Numbered from the stretch's first letter, positions 19,339 through 28,238 are shown. The stretch: DNA of 64,000 bases from Andreesenia angusta (GCF_001855385.1 NZ_MKIE01000003.1:227924-291923); one strand, 5' to 3'. Program-made: numbers and translations. The notes: generated from the letters alone by a model not told the origin.

Positions 19339-20802
19339 ATGGTATACGTGAGGCTTGTGGGTCATGACTTCAAGTACGAAGTAGGAGAGCTTGTAAAGCT
19401 CTTTTTCTTCAGTGAGAAGATAGGCTTTGTAGAAGACCATGTAGAGGCTGAAGAAAGCTGTATCTTGATTGAAAATTCTATTTCAGGCGATGGGAAACTG
19501 TCCGAAACAGTAATATACCTAGACGGAGAAGTCGTTTCAAGAGAAGTGGAAGATATATCGAGCATAGACATGCTTGAGCTGGATGAAAAAAAGCAGCTCA
19601 AGACGGGAATAAAGAAGAGCATCTACAAGGCTATTGCAAAGCTGAAAAGCAGGAAGACGCCTTGGGGGATACTCACCGGTATAAGGCCGACCAAGATAAT
19701 CCACTCGTTGACTGAAAAAGACAGGACGGTGCCTGAGATAAAGTCGCTTCTGGCCAGAGAGTACCTTGTCTCGGACGAAAAGATAGCGCTTATAGACGGC
19801 ATAGCCGAGACAGAGAGGCAGTATATATACCCTCTAGACAAGGACAGGTACAGCATCTACATAAGCATACCTTTCTGCCCGACTAGATGCGTTTACTGCT
19901 CTTTCCCGTCCAATTCCCTAAATGGGGAGCTCCAAGTGCCCGAAGTATATGTGGACAGGCTGATAGAGGAGGTAAGAGGAACTATGCCTATGCTTGAAGG
20001 CAAAAGAATACACACTGTCTACATTGGCGGTGGAACGCCTACGACGTTGTCGCCAAGTCAGATTTCAAGAGTTATGGAGGAAGTCTACAGATATTTCGGC
20101 AGAGAGGAAATAGCCGAGTTTACGGTCGAGGCCGGAAGGCCGGACACCATAACTGGCGAGAAGCTCAGAGTCATGAAATCCTACGGAGTAAACAGGATAA
20201 GCATAAATCCGCAGACCATGAACAGAGCTACCCTCGCTGCAATAGGGAGAAGCCACTCGCCTAAAGACATAGTCGATTCATTCGAGCTTGCAAGGGAGAT
20301 TGGATTTGAAAATATAAATATGGACATAATAGTGGGGCTCCCTGGAGAAGGGGAGGCCGAAGTGGCGCACACCATGGATGAGATAGAGAAGCTGAAGCCG
20401 GAAAACCTCACAGTCCACACAATGGCTGTAAAGAGAAGCTCCAAGCTGAAAGAGGAAATAGAGTCCTACAATCTGGCGGAGCAGATGCAGATAGAGAGGA
20501 TGCTTGAGATCACAAGACATTCGGCTGGAGACATGGGGATGCAGCCTTACTATATGTACAGGCAGAAGCAGATACTTGGAAACTTCGAGAATATAGGATA
20601 CGCTCTGCCTGAAAGAGAGTGCATATACAATATAATGATGATGGAAGAAAAAGAGACTATAATGGCCTTTGGAGCCGGAGCTATTTCCAAAGTGTACTAT
20701 CCTTATGAAGACAGGTTTGAGAGGGTGCCGAATGTGAAAAACCTGGACGACTATATAGGAAGAGTTGCGGAGATGGTGGAGAGAAAAAAGCTATTCAAGT
20801 AG
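19339..20802 (+). CDS. hemZ: Oxygen-independent coproporphyrinogen dehydrogenase-like radical SAM protein HemZ
   Basis: This 487-residue protein is HemZ, a HemN-family radical-SAM enzyme named for anaerobic conversion of coproporphyrinogen III to protoporphyrinogen IX. The cluster motif CPTRCVYC places cysteines at 180, 184 and 187 after a ~170-residue N-terminal extension characteristic of HemZ. Later segments YIGGGTPT and VEAGRPDT are HemN-like. Several HemN relatives act in heme transport or other chemistry, and no other heme genes are visible here, so the substrate is uncertain. It starts two bases after the previous stop and is linked to hisS-aspS. Confidence 0.85.
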   Translation: MVYVRLVGHDFKYEVGELVKLFFFSEKIGFVEDHVEAEESCILIENSISGDGKLSETVIYLDGEVVSREVEDISSIDMLELDEKKQLKTGIKKSIYKAIAKLKSRKTPWGILTGIRPTKIIHSLTEKDRTVPEIKSLLAREYLVSDEKIALIDGIAETERQYIYPLDKDRYSIYISIPFCPTRCVYCSFPSNSLNGELQVPEVYVDRLIEEVRGTMPMLEGKRIHTVYIGGGTPTTLSPSQISRVMEEVYRYFGREEIAEFTVEAGRPDTITGEKLRVMKSYGVNRISINPQTMNRATLAAIGRSHSPKDIVDSFELAREIGFENINMDIIVGLPGEGEAEVAHTMDEIEKLKPENLTVHTMAVKRSSKLKEEIESYNLAEQMQIERMLEITRHSAGDMGMQPYYMYRQKQILGNFENIGYALPERECIYNIMMMEEKETIMAFGAGAISKVYYPYEDRFERVPNVKNLDDYIGRVAEMVERKKLFK

Positions 20803-20820
20803 CATAGGGAGGATGATTTG

Positions 20821-22080
20821 ATGCTAGTTAAGGGACCTAGGGGCACAAACGACGTTATGCCCTCAGAATCGTATAAATGGCAGTATTTAGAGTGCAAGTT
20901 CAGGGAAGCTTGCAGGAAGTTTGGCTACAGCGAGATAAGGACACCTGTGTTTGAGCACACTGAGCTTTTCGAGCGTGGAGTAGGAGAGACTACAGACGTA
21001 GTTCAAAAAGAGATGTACACTTTCAACGACAAGGGAGACAGAAGCATAACGCTGAAGCCTGAGGGGACAGCTCCTGTAGTCCGCAGCTTTATAGAAAACA
21101 AGCTATACGCCGAGGCGCAGCCGAGCAAGATATACTATATAACACCTTGCTTCAGATATGAAAGACCTCAAGCGGGAAGGCTGAGGGCGTTCCATCAGTT
21201 TGGAGCAGAGGTTTTCGGAAGCGGAGAGTCCTCTATGGACGCAGAGGTGATGGCGCTTGTGGACAGCTTTCTTAAAGGGCTTGGACTCAAGAACATAGAG
21301 CTCAGGATAAACAGCATAGGCTGTCCGACATGCAGAAACGAGTACAACGAGAAGCTGAAGTCGTATCTGGCGCCTAAGCTTGAGAAGCTCTGCGATACAT
21401 GCGTGGGAAGATACGACAAGAACCCTATGAGGATACTTGACTGCAAGAACGAGAGCTGCCAAGCTGAGATAGGGGACGCTCCTAAGATGATAGACAATCT
21501 CTGCGGTGAATGCGAGACTCACTTTGCAGAGACTAAAAAATACCTAGACGCTCTGAATGTGGAGTACGTGGTGGACCCTAAAATAGTGAGGGGGCTTGAC
21601 TACTATACAAAAACCGCATTTGAGTTTATATCTAGAGACATAGGCACTCAGGCGACTGTAAGCGGCGGCGGAAGGTACGACGGACTTGTGGAGTCGCTAG
21701 GCGGAAAGCCAACGCCTGCTGTAGGGTTCGGAATGGGAATAGAGAGGCTGATTTTGACGCTTGAAAGCTGCGGCATTGAGATTCCAAAGCCTGAAGGGCT
21801 TGATATTTTCATAGTCTCTATGGGTGAAAACGCAGATCTAGAGGCTTTCAAGATCTTGAACAGAATTAGAGCGGCGGGTCTTAGCGGAGACAAGGACTAC
21901 TTGGGGCGAAGCACAAAGGCCCAGTTCAAGTACGCAGACAAGAAGAATGCAAGGTACACGGTCATAATAGGAGACGATGAGCTCGAAAAGGGCGTTGTAT
22001 CGCTTAAGAACATGGAGACAGGGGAGCAAGTGCAGGTGGAAATAGACAAACTAGAACAGGCTATAATGGGAGGAAATTAA
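20821..22080 (+). CDS. hisS: Histidyl-tRNA synthetase
   Basis: HisS charges tRNA-His. The 419-residue class II enzyme shows KGPRGTNDVMP at the N-terminus, motif 2 (CFRYERPQAGRLRAFHQFGAE), the histidine-binding segment VRGLDYYTKTAFEF, motif 3 (GFGMGIERL) and a C-terminal anticodon-binding domain. An internal pair of cysteine doublets (CPTC and CDTC in the insertion domain) could bind zinc. GGAGG lies eight bases before ATG 20821, and an adjacent TTG at 20818 is an alternative. The 18-base gap to hemZ leaves no room for a T-box. Confidence 0.96.
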   Translation: MLVKGPRGTNDVMPSESYKWQYLECKFREACRKFGYSEIRTPVFEHTELFERGVGETTDVVQKEMYTFNDKGDRSITLKPEGTAPVVRSFIENKLYAEAQPSKIYYITPCFRYERPQAGRLRAFHQFGAEVFGSGESSMDAEVMALVDSFLKGLGLKNIELRINSIGCPTCRNEYNEKLKSYLAPKLEKLCDTCVGRYDKNPMRILDCKNESCQAEIGDAPKMIDNLCGECETHFAETKKYLDALNVEYVVDPKIVRGLDYYTKTAFEFISRDIGTQATVSGGGRYDGLVESLGGKPTPAVGFGMGIERLILTLESCGIEIPKPEGLDIFIVSMGENADLEAFKILNRIRAAGLSGDKDYLGRSTKAQFKYADKKNARYTVIIGDDELEKGVVSLKNMETGEQVQVEIDKLEQAIMGGN

Positions 22081-22081
22081 G

Positions 22082-23857
22082 ATGGAGACTATGGGCAAAC
22101 TGAGAAGAACAGACATGTGCGGCAATCTCAGAATAGAGGATGAAGGCAGAGAAGTTACACTTATGGGATGGGTTCAGAAGAGAAGAAACCTGGGATCGCT
22201 GGTGTTTGCGGACCTAAGAGATACTTCTGGCTTGGCGCAGATAGTGTTTGACGAAGAGGTTTCAAAAGAGGCTTTCGAGAAAGCCGAGAAGCTGAGAAGC
22301 GAATACGTAATAGCTGTAAGAGGTACAGTCAAAGAGAGACAGTCTAAAAACGCCGAGATGGCAACAGGGGATGTGGAGATATTTGCGGAGGAGCTCAAGA
22401 TACTGAGCGAAGCCGAGACACCACCTATATATATAAAAGACAACGACGATGTAGCCGAGAACATGAGGCTGAAGTACAGATACCTGGACCTTAGAAAGCC
22501 TTCTATGCAGGAAAAGTTGAAAAAAAGACATCAAGCTACGAAAGTGGTCAGAAACTTCCTAGACTCAAACGGGTTTATAGATGTAGAGACACCTATGCTC
22601 ACAAAGCCGACTCCGGAAGGAGCCAGAGACTATCTTGTGCCGAGCAGAGTCAACGACGGCAAGTTCTATGCACTCCCTCAGTCGCCGCAGATACTCAAGC
22701 AGTTGCTGATGGTGGGCGGAATGGACAGATACTACCAGATAACTAAATGCTTTAGAGACGAGGACCTTAGGGCCAATAGGCAGCCGGAGTTCACGCAGAT
22801 AGACATCGAGATGTCTTTCGTGGACATGGAGGACATACTGGACATAAACGAAAAGCTTGTACAGAAAATTTTCTCTGAAGTCAAAGGCGTTGAGATAGAG
22901 CTTCCTATTCCAAGGATGAGCTACAGCGAAGTCATGGAGAGATTCGGCACAGACAAGCCTGATCTTAGATTCGGATTCGAGCTCAATGACCTAAGCGAAA
23001 TAGTAGCGAAAAGCGAATTCAAGGCTTTCAGCGGAGCTGTCGCGGACGGCGGATGCGTAAAGGCTATAAATATAAAGGGACATGGAGAGAGCTTTAGCAG
23101 AAAAGGAGTTTCAAAGCTGGAGGACCTTGCAAAGACTTTTGGAGCTAAAGGGCTTGCCTGGATAAAGATAAGCGATGAAGGCATAAACTCCCCTATAGCC
23201 AAATTCCTCTCAGATGAGGAGCTAGACGGAATAGTAAAGGCCATGGACGGTAGCGAGGGAGACCTTATACTGATAGTGGCAGACAAGAGTTCTGTAGTTT
23301 CCACTGTGCTAGGAAACCTGAGAGTTGACATAGCTGAAAAGCTTGAGATAATAGACAAGTCCAAGTACAATATGCTTTGGGTTGTAGACTTCCCGCTTTT
23401 CGAGTACGATGAGGAAGAGAACAGGTATATGGCCAAGCACCATCCTTTCACACATCCTGTAGATGAGGACATAGAGCTTCTAGAGACTGAGCCTGAAAAG
23501 GTGAGGGCAAAGGCCTACGACCTTGTGATAAACGGAGACGAGATAGGTGGCGGAAGTATCAGGATAAGCAATCAGGGGCTTCAGGAAAAGATGTTTGGGG
23601 CTCTTGGGTTCACTATGGAAGCTGCATGGGAGAAGTTTGGATTCCTGCTTGAAGCCTTCAAATACGGAGTACCTCCGCACGGAGGAATAGCTTACGGGCT
23701 GGACAGGCTTTCGATGGTGCTCGCTGACACAGACAATATGAGAGACGTCATAGCCTTTCCTAAGACTCAAAGCGCTACATGCCTCCTCACAAACGCACCT
23801 ACTGAGGTAGATGTCAATCAATTAGAGGAATTATCCATAGAAATTTCAAAAAAATAG
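22082..23857 (+). CDS. aspS: Aspartyl-tRNA synthetase
   Basis: AspS charges tRNA-Asp. At 591 residues it is the long bacterial type: an N-terminal OB-fold anticodon domain (GWVQKRRNLGSLVFADLRD), class II core with PQSPQILKQLLMVGG, motif 2 (TKCFRDEDLRANRQPEFTQID), the GAD insertion, and motif 3 (GIAYGLDRL). Whether it is strictly discriminating or also charges tRNA-Asn is not clear from sequence. The ATG follows the hisS stop by one base, with GGGAGG upstream inside hisS, a tightly coupled hisS-aspS pair. Confidence 0.96.
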   Translation: METMGKLRRTDMCGNLRIEDEGREVTLMGWVQKRRNLGSLVFADLRDTSGLAQIVFDEEVSKEAFEKAEKLRSEYVIAVRGTVKERQSKNAEMATGDVEIFAEELKILSEAETPPIYIKDNDDVAENMRLKYRYLDLRKPSMQEKLKKRHQATKVVRNFLDSNGFIDVETPMLTKPTPEGARDYLVPSRVNDGKFYALPQSPQILKQLLMVGGMDRYYQITKCFRDEDLRANRQPEFTQIDIEMSFVDMEDILDINEKLVQKIFSEVKGVEIELPIPRMSYSEVMERFGTDKPDLRFGFELNDLSEIVAKSEFKAFSGAVADGGCVKAINIKGHGESFSRKGVSKLEDLAKTFGAKGLAWIKISDEGINSPIAKFLSDEELDGIVKAMDGSEGDLILIVADKSSVVSTVLGNLRVDIAEKLEIIDKSKYNMLWVVDFPLFEYDEEENRYMAKHHPFTHPVDEDIELLETEPEKVRAKAYDLVINGDEIGGGSIRISNQGLQEKMFGALGFTMEAAWEKFGFLLEAFKYGVPPHGGIAYGLDRLSMVLADTDNMRDVIAFPKTQSATCLLTNAPTEVDVNQLEELSIEISKK

Positions 23858-23875
23858 CCTTATAAAATAAAATGA

Positions 23876-23908
23876 CGGGGAAATGTGAAATCATTTTCCT
23901 GTTTTTTT
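23876..23908 (+). terminator. Terminator after aspS
   Basis: CGGGGAAATG (23876-23885) pairs with CATTTTCCTG (23892-23901), with two G-T pairs, followed by T7. Confidence 0.75.
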
Positions 23909-23945
23909 ATTTTCTCGGACAGGCTTCGAGGGGCTAAAAATAGAG

Positions 23946-23951
23946 TATAAT
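23946..23951 (+). promoter_or_regulatory. Possible -10 element of the tcdA promoter
   Basis: A perfect TATAAT with no convincing -35 at the right distance, 130 bases before tcdA. The leader that would follow (23960-24080) is AT-rich, and I see no recognised RNA element in it. Confidence 0.4.
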
Positions 23952-24080
23952 ATTAGATTATGTATACAAGCGAGAAGATAAAAAAGGCTTTTGTAGAATA
24001 TACACAAAAGAATTTGCTGCGAGAAGTGAGTAGAGAAAAGTTTTGGGTTTTGGTTTATAATTATAAAGTGGAGGTGGATC

Positions 24081-24800
24081 ATGGACGAAAAGTTCATTCG
24101 AACAGAGATGTTGCTAGGCGAAGAGAATATGGAAAAGCTTAGAGCTTCAAGAGTCTTGATATTTGGCATAGGGGGAGTTGGCAGCTTTACAGCGGAGGCG
24201 CTCGCCAGAAGCGGAGTTGGGAAGCTAGGGCTTGTGGACTTCGACGAAATAGCTGTTTCCAATATAAACAGGCAGATACATTCAAATACAAAGACTGTTG
24301 GGCAGCTCAAGGTGAAGGCCATGAAAGACAGGATAATGGACATAAATCCTGAGGCTGAGGTAGACGACTACCCTGTGCTCTGCAATGCTGAAAACGCGGA
24401 GCAGCTCTTGGGTGGAGATATAGACTATATAGTGGACGCGATAGACATGGTCTCGTCTAAGATAGACCTTATAGAGAGAGCTACTCTGAAGGGGATACCT
24501 GTTATAAGCGCCATGGGGGCTGGAAATAAACTGAACCCCACTATGCTCGAGGTTTCGGACTTGTACAAGACATCTGTATGTCCGCTGGCAAGGGTTATGA
24601 GAAGCGAGCTCAAGAAGCGAGGAGTTAAAAAACTCAAGGTAGTATACTCTAAGGAAGTGCCGCTGAATCCTATAGCGCTAGAGGAGAATAGACCAGGAAA
24701 GAGGCAGACGCCGGGGAGCGTGTCGTTTGTGCCCTCTGTCTCGGGACTTATAATAGCTTCGGAAGTCGTAAAGGATATAATCTCAGCAGAGAGTCGCTAG
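24081..24800 (+). CDS. tcdA: tRNA threonylcarbamoyladenosine dehydratase (TcdA/CsdL, E1-like)
   Basis: This 239-residue ThiF/MoeB-like E1 enzyme matches TcdA, which uses ATP to cyclise t6A-37 of tRNA to ct6A. The nucleotide-binding GIGGVGSFTAEALARSG is near residue 30, followed by VDFDEIAVSNINRQIHS, the family's adenylation segment. The late SVSFVPSVSGLIIASEV is typical of this branch. It starts at ATG 24081 behind GTGGAGGTG. An alternative reading as an unassigned ThiF-family adenylyltransferase is less likely. An RseC-like gene follows 10 bases on. Confidence 0.87.
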   Translation: MDEKFIRTEMLLGEENMEKLRASRVLIFGIGGVGSFTAEALARSGVGKLGLVDFDEIAVSNINRQIHSNTKTVGQLKVKAMKDRIMDINPEAEVDDYPVLCNAENAEQLLGGDIDYIVDAIDMVSSKIDLIERATLKGIPVISAMGAGNKLNPTMLEVSDLYKTSVCPLARVMRSELKKRGVKKLKVVYSKEVPLNPIALEENRPGKRQTPGSVSFVPSVSGLIIASEVVKDIISAESR

Positions 24801-24810
24801 GAGGGATATT

Positions 24811-25242
24811 GTGGATCAGAGAGGAAGAGTTGTAAAAGTTGAAGGCGAAATAGCTCAAATTTCAATAATAAGAGCTTCCGCCTGTGGAGATTCATGCGCC
24901 TCTTGTGGAGGCGAGTGCAGCCCTGATGAAGTGACGGTTGGAGCAAAGACAAACGGGAAAGACTTGCGAGTCGGGGACATAGTGGAGATATCGGGTTCGA
25001 CTAAAAAAATGCTTGTATCTGCATTTCTAGCCTATCTAGTTCCGCTGATACTCCTTATGGCGGGGACGATATTCGGGACTATGAAGTTCAAGGAAATAGG
25101 TGTTGAAAGTTATGAGTTGTACGGCTTTTTAGTAGGTCTAGTAGGGCTTGCTGTCAGCTTTTTTATAATAAGGGTACTTGGAAACAAGATAAGCAAAGGT
25201 ACAGCTGACTTTGAAGTTTCTAGGCTGTTAAAAAAGAGATAG
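24811..25242 (+). CDS. RseC/SoxR-reducing-system family membrane protein
   Basis: This 143-residue protein matches the RseC/MucC family. It has an N-terminal domain with a cysteine cluster (ACGDSCASCGGEC, about residues 25-37), then two membrane helices (roughly 70-90 and 105-125). The start is GTG 24811 behind GGAGGG. In many anaerobes RseC accompanies the Rnf electron-transport complex, and in E. coli it helps reduce SoxR. Here it stands with tcdA and no Rnf genes are in view, so its electron-transfer partner is unknown. A shared terminator separates it from the convergent exporter genes. Confidence 0.82.
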   Translation: MDQRGRVVKVEGEIAQISIIRASACGDSCASCGGECSPDEVTVGAKTNGKDLRVGDIVEISGSTKKMLVSAFLAYLVPLILLMAGTIFGTMKFKEIGVESYELYGFLVGLVGLAVSFFIIRVLGNKISKGTADFEVSRLLKKR

Positions 25243-25268
25243 TCACCTTTTGGTGATTATCTCTTTTT
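25233..25268. terminator. Bidirectional terminator between the rseC-like gene and the exporter genes
   Basis: A 15-bp stem (25233-25247 with 25252-25266, one mismatch) encloses a TTTT loop. An A run lies on one side and a T run on the other, so it can end transcription from both convergent genes. Both stop codons lie in or beside the stem. Confidence 0.85.
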
Positions 25269-25713
25269 TTCCTGACTTGAGCTCCCAAAGCCTTAAGAGC
25301 GCCTTGTTGAGCGAAGATGAGATTATTATGGCTATAGCTATCGAGAAAGCTGTGAACACAGTCTCGCTGCCGAGCTGGGCTGTTTCGCTGAACTCACCTG
25401 TTATAAGGCTGAGCATTGTGTAGTACATTCCAGCTCCCGGCACTAGCGGAATCACGCCTGGGATTATAAACATGGTCGCAGGTTTCTTGAAGAGCTTGGC
25501 GAATATTTCGCCCATGATTCCTACAGTCATAGCCCCTATGAACGTAGAGATGGTCGGAGATAGCATCAGCTTTCCGGCGGTTATATTTGCAAGCCATCCC
25601 ATCATACCGCAGACACTTGCCTTCAAGAGGCAATTCTTAGGCCCGTTGAAGAGTACTGCGAAGCCGAAAGTGGAGAGCAGCGAGTATATGGCCTGACTTA
25701 TGTAAAAGTACAT
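25243..25713 (-). CDS. Threonine/serine exporter small subunit (YjjB/ThrE C-terminal type)
   Basis: This 156-residue integral membrane protein matches the YjjB half of the split ThrE threonine/serine exporter family. Four to five hydrophobic helices are seen, with the family segment IIPGVIPLVPGAGMYY near residue 85. In enterobacteria YjjP and YjjB together export succinate, while the actinobacterial fusion ThrE exports threonine and serine, so the substrate remains open. It is transcribed after the YjjP-like gene, one base apart. Confidence 0.85.
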   Translation of the reverse strand: MYFYISQAIYSLLSTFGFAVLFNGPKNCLLKASVCGMMGWLANITAGKLMLSPTISTFIGAMTVGIMGEIFAKLFKKPATMFIIPGVIPLVPGAGMYYTMLSLITGEFSETAQLGSETVFTAFSIAIAIIISSSLNKALLRLWELKSGKKEIITKR

Positions 25714-25714
25714 A

Positions 25715-26575
25715 TTACATACCTCCTATGTTGAAGTAAGTGTAGTACTTTATGGCTACACCGACTCCGAAAGCTATAGATAGAGCGCAGAGGATGGCTT
25801 CCGAAGCTCTAGAAACTCCTGCAAGAAAGTCTCCGCTTATGGAGTCTCTAGTGGCGTTCGTTATTGCAAGCCCTGGAACCATGGGCATTATGGACCCTAT
25901 TATTATCTTGTCTACAGAGGCTCCTATACCAAGGCTTACAAACAGAATCGCCAGAGCCCCAGCCACAAGCGAGCCCAAGAAGTCCTTTACATAGCTTATT
26001 ATGTTTATCTTCCTGGCGACTGCTTCTCTGCTCTTTACAACTATAAGGCTTACAAAGAAAGCTGAGACGAAGTCTGGAAAAGATCCGCCGAAGAGAAGCG
26101 CCGAGAAGCCTCCGACTAGTCCGCCTCCGAGCACAGACTTTACAAAGTCGCTGTAAGGCTTAAGGCCTCTCAGTTTTGAAAGGTAGTCTATGGCTTCGTC
26201 GAGAGTCATGTTGGTAGTCACAAACCTTCTTGAAAACTGGTTTACAAGGCTTATCTTGTTCAGGTCTACAGACTTGGGCTTCGTCCTTTTGAGAACGGTG
26301 TTTATATTGTTGTCGTAGCCTACTGTCAGAAAAATGCCTGTGGGAATTACAAATACATCTACATAGTTCACTATGTCTATCGCCTTGCAGAGCCTTATTA
26401 TGGTGTCTTCTACCCTGTAAGTCTCTGCTCCTGACTCGAGCATTATCTCTCCTGCAAGTATGGCCATGTTCATAGTGTTTCTGGCCTTGGCTTTTCTGGC
26501 TTTCTTTTGAGCCGAGGAGAAGTTGTCCTCGCTGTCCTCATCTCCTGTGCTTTGAAATGGTATTCTGTAAGGCAA
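25715..26575 (-). CDS. Threonine/serine exporter large subunit (YjjP/ThrE N-terminal type)
   Basis: This protein (286 residues from the chosen start) is the YjjP-like half of a split ThrE exporter. A soluble N-terminal part includes AILAGEIMLESGAETYRVEDT, the amphipathic signature of the family, and about five membrane helices fill the second half with GSIMPMVPGLAITNATRD. I prefer the TTG at 26575, which lies behind an AGGGGG ribosome site, to the in-frame ATG at 26593 that overlaps that site. It diverges from glyA, the serine-glycine interconversion gene, which supports an amino-acid substrate without proving it. Confidence 0.85.
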   Translation of the reverse strand: MPYRIPFQSTGDEDSEDNFSSAQKKARKAKARNTMNMAILAGEIMLESGAETYRVEDTIIRLCKAIDIVNYVDVFVIPTGIFLTVGYDNNINTVLKRTKPKSVDLNKISLVNQFSRRFVTTNMTLDEAIDYLSKLRGLKPYSDFVKSVLGGGLVGGFSALLFGGSFPDFVSAFFVSLIVVKSREAVARKINIISYVKDFLGSLVAGALAILFVSLGIGASVDKIIIGSIMPMVPGLAITNATRDSISGDFLAGVSRASEAILCALSIAFGVGVAIKYYTYFNIGGM

Positions 26576-26608
26576 AGCAATACCCCCTCTCATATTCTAT
26601 ATACAAGA

Positions 26609-26636
26609 ATAATATCAGATTAGAAGACTAATTCAA
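26609..26636 (-). promoter_or_regulatory. Promoter of the exporter genes
   Basis: On the minus strand, TTGAAT (26636-26631), 16 bases, TATTAT (26614-26609), with TGA before the -10. It is 30-40 bases before the start. Confidence 0.6.
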
Positions 26637-26715
26637 AGTTCAAAGTTTATGGAACTATTACAATTGTATATTTTCAGGAAATTTAGTATTTTAGTTAGGA
26701 GGCAAGGAAAAATTC

Positions 26716-26744
26716 TTGAGAGGGCTAATAGTATGTCATAAATA
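26716..26744 (+). promoter_or_regulatory. Possible distal promoter in the glyA leader
   Basis: TTGAGA (26716-26721), 17 bases, TAAATA (26739-26744). If used, it would give glyA an mRNA leader of about 260 bases containing the hairpins at 26780-26850. Confidence 0.4.
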
Positions 26745-26779
26745 ATATAGTGTATAGCATAAAAAAGAGATGAAAAAAC

Positions 26780-26850
26780 TCAGCATAAAACTGTGAAACC
26801 CTATAAATAGGGGAACAAGGATTGGCAAATCAAATAGCGCCAAAAAAGTT
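26780..26850 (+). other. Unidentified hairpin-rich leader segment upstream of glyA
   Basis: Within the 430-base thrE-glyA gap this stretch stands out for pairing potential in an AT-rich surround. CCCTAT and ATAGGG flank two A bases near 26800-26813. GATT-GGCA-AATC follows at about 26820-26831, and TTGGC can pair with GCCAA around an A-rich loop (about 26822-26853). I compared it with the glycine, THF, ZTP and c-di-GMP riboswitch consensus sequences as I know them and found no match. It may be a leader RNA or a protein-binding region. The rest of the gap is AT-rich with promoters only. Confidence 0.35.
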
Positions 26851-26891
26851 TTAAAAAAATGAAAATTTCTCTTTATTATATTTGCTTAAAG

Positions 26892-26900
26892 TGTTATATT
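26892..26900 (+). promoter_or_regulatory. Proximal glyA promoter (extended -10)
   Basis: TGTTATATT (26892-26900) is an extended -10. A weak TTTATT is 17 bases upstream (26872-26877). It is about 110 bases before the glyA start. Confidence 0.5.
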
Positions 26901-27008
26901 ATATATGAAATAAGAACTCATAAAGATTATAATAAAGTTTAATTAAATAAATTAATTAAAACAAAAGCTTTGCAACAAAATAAATACAAAATGGAAGGGG
27001 AAAACAAA

Positions 27009-28238
27009 ATGGATTTCAAAAACCTAAAAGTATCAGACCCAGCAATAATGGAAGCAATAGAAAACGAGCTTAAGAGACAGCAGGACAACATAGAGCTTAT
27101 AGCTTCAGAGAACATAGTAACTGAGAGCGTAATGGAGGCTATGGGTAGCTACCTTACTAACAAATATGCAGAGGGATACCCATCTAAGAGATACTACGGT
27201 GGATGCGAGCACGTAGACGTTGTAGAGAACCTATGTAGAGACAGAGTTTGCGAGCTTTTCGGAGCAGAGCATGCTAACGTTCAACCACACTCAGGAGCTA
27301 ACGCTAACCTAGGAGTTTACTTCGCTACACTTAAGCCTGGAGACACAGTGCTTGGAATGAACCTTTCACATGGTGGACACCTTACTCACGGAAGCCCTGT
27401 AAATATCTCAGGAGTTTACTACAACTTCGTAGACTACGGAGTAGAAGAAGGAACAGAAGTTATAGACTACGACAAGCTAGAGGCAAAAGCTCTAGAGTGC
27501 AAGCCTAAGATGATAGTTGCTGGATACAGCGCTTACGCTAGAACTCTTGACTTCGCTAGATTCAGAGAGATAGCTGACAAAGTTGGAGCTTACCTAATGG
27601 TAGACATGGCTCACTTCGCAGGACTTTCTGCAGTTGGACTGTATCCAAACCCAGTACCTTACGCTGACTTCGTAACTAGTACAACTCACAAGACTCTAAG
27701 AGGACCTAGAGGTGGAGTTATACTTTGTAAAGAGAAGTACGCTAAGATGATAGACAAAGCTATATTCCCAGGACTACAAGGTGGACCTCTAATGCACGTA
27801 ATAGCTGGAAAAGCTGTTGCTTTCGGAGAGGCACTAAAGCCTGAGTTCAAAGCTTACCAAGAGCAAGTAGTTAAGAACGCTAAAGTTCTAGCTGAAGAAC
27901 TTCAAAACCAAGGATTCAGAATAATAACTGGCGGAACTGACAACCACCTAATGCTTATAGACGTTAAAGCTAAAGGACTTACTGGAAAAGAAGCAGAGGC
28001 GCTTCTAGACGAGTCAAAGGTTACAGTTAACAAGAACACTATACCTTTCGATCAAGAAAGCCCATTCGTAACAAGCGGACTTAGAATAGGAACTCCAGCT
28101 GTTACTACTAGAGGAATGAAAGAAGAAGACATGAAAGAGATAGCTGCTATAATAAAGCTTGCTCTAATCGACAAGAATGCAGAAGAAGCTACTGCAAGAA
28201 CAGAAGCTCTTTGCAAGAAGTTCCCACTATACGCTTAA
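27009..28238 (+). CDS. glyA: Serine hydroxymethyltransferase
   Basis: GlyA is the PLP enzyme that interconverts serine plus tetrahydrofolate and glycine plus methylene-tetrahydrofolate. The protein has 409 residues, with the PLP lysine K228 in [12 protein letters not shown], the [14 protein letters not shown] segment and [12 protein letters not shown] chose ATG 27009, eight bases after GGAAGGGG, over in-frame starts at 26970 and 26991. Codon use is unlike the neighbours: Ala is nearly all GCT/GCA, Val GTT/GTA, Leu CTT/CTA and Arg AGA. This suggests very high expression. It has its own promoter and terminator. Confidence 0.97.
   Translation: MDFKNLKVSDPAIMEAIENELKRQQDNIELIASENIVTESVMEAMGSYLTNKYAEGYPSKRYYGGCEHVDVVENLCRDRVCELFGAEHANVQPHSGANANLGVYFATLKPGDTVLGMNLSHGGHLTHGSPVNISGVYYNFVDYGVEEGTEVIDYDKLEAKALECKPKMIVAGYSAYARTLDFARFREIADKVGAYLMVDMAHFAGLSAVGLYPNPVPYADFVTSTTHKTLRGPRGGVILCKEKYAKMIDKAIFPGLQGGPLMHVIAGKAVAFGEALKPEFKAYQEQVVKNAKVLAEELQNQGFRIITGGTDNHLMLIDVKAKGLTGKEAEALLDESKVTVNKNTIPFDQESPFVTSGLRIGTPAVTTRGMKEEDMKEIAAIIKLALIDKNAEEATARTEALCKKFPLYA

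Noticed and set aside
20803..20820. Possible T-box leader for hisS
   Set aside because: The gap from hemZ to hisS is only 18 bases; no T-box sequence (such as the AGGGTGGAACCGCG-like bulge) is present there or before aspS.
23960..24142. A 60-codon plus-strand frame just before tcdA
   Set aside because: No ribosome site, it overlaps the tcdA start in another frame, and its sequence looks like translated AT-rich leader.
26760..26860. Glycine, THF or ZTP riboswitch before glyA
   Set aside because: None of the conserved cores I know for these classes is present; kept only as an unidentified structured leader.
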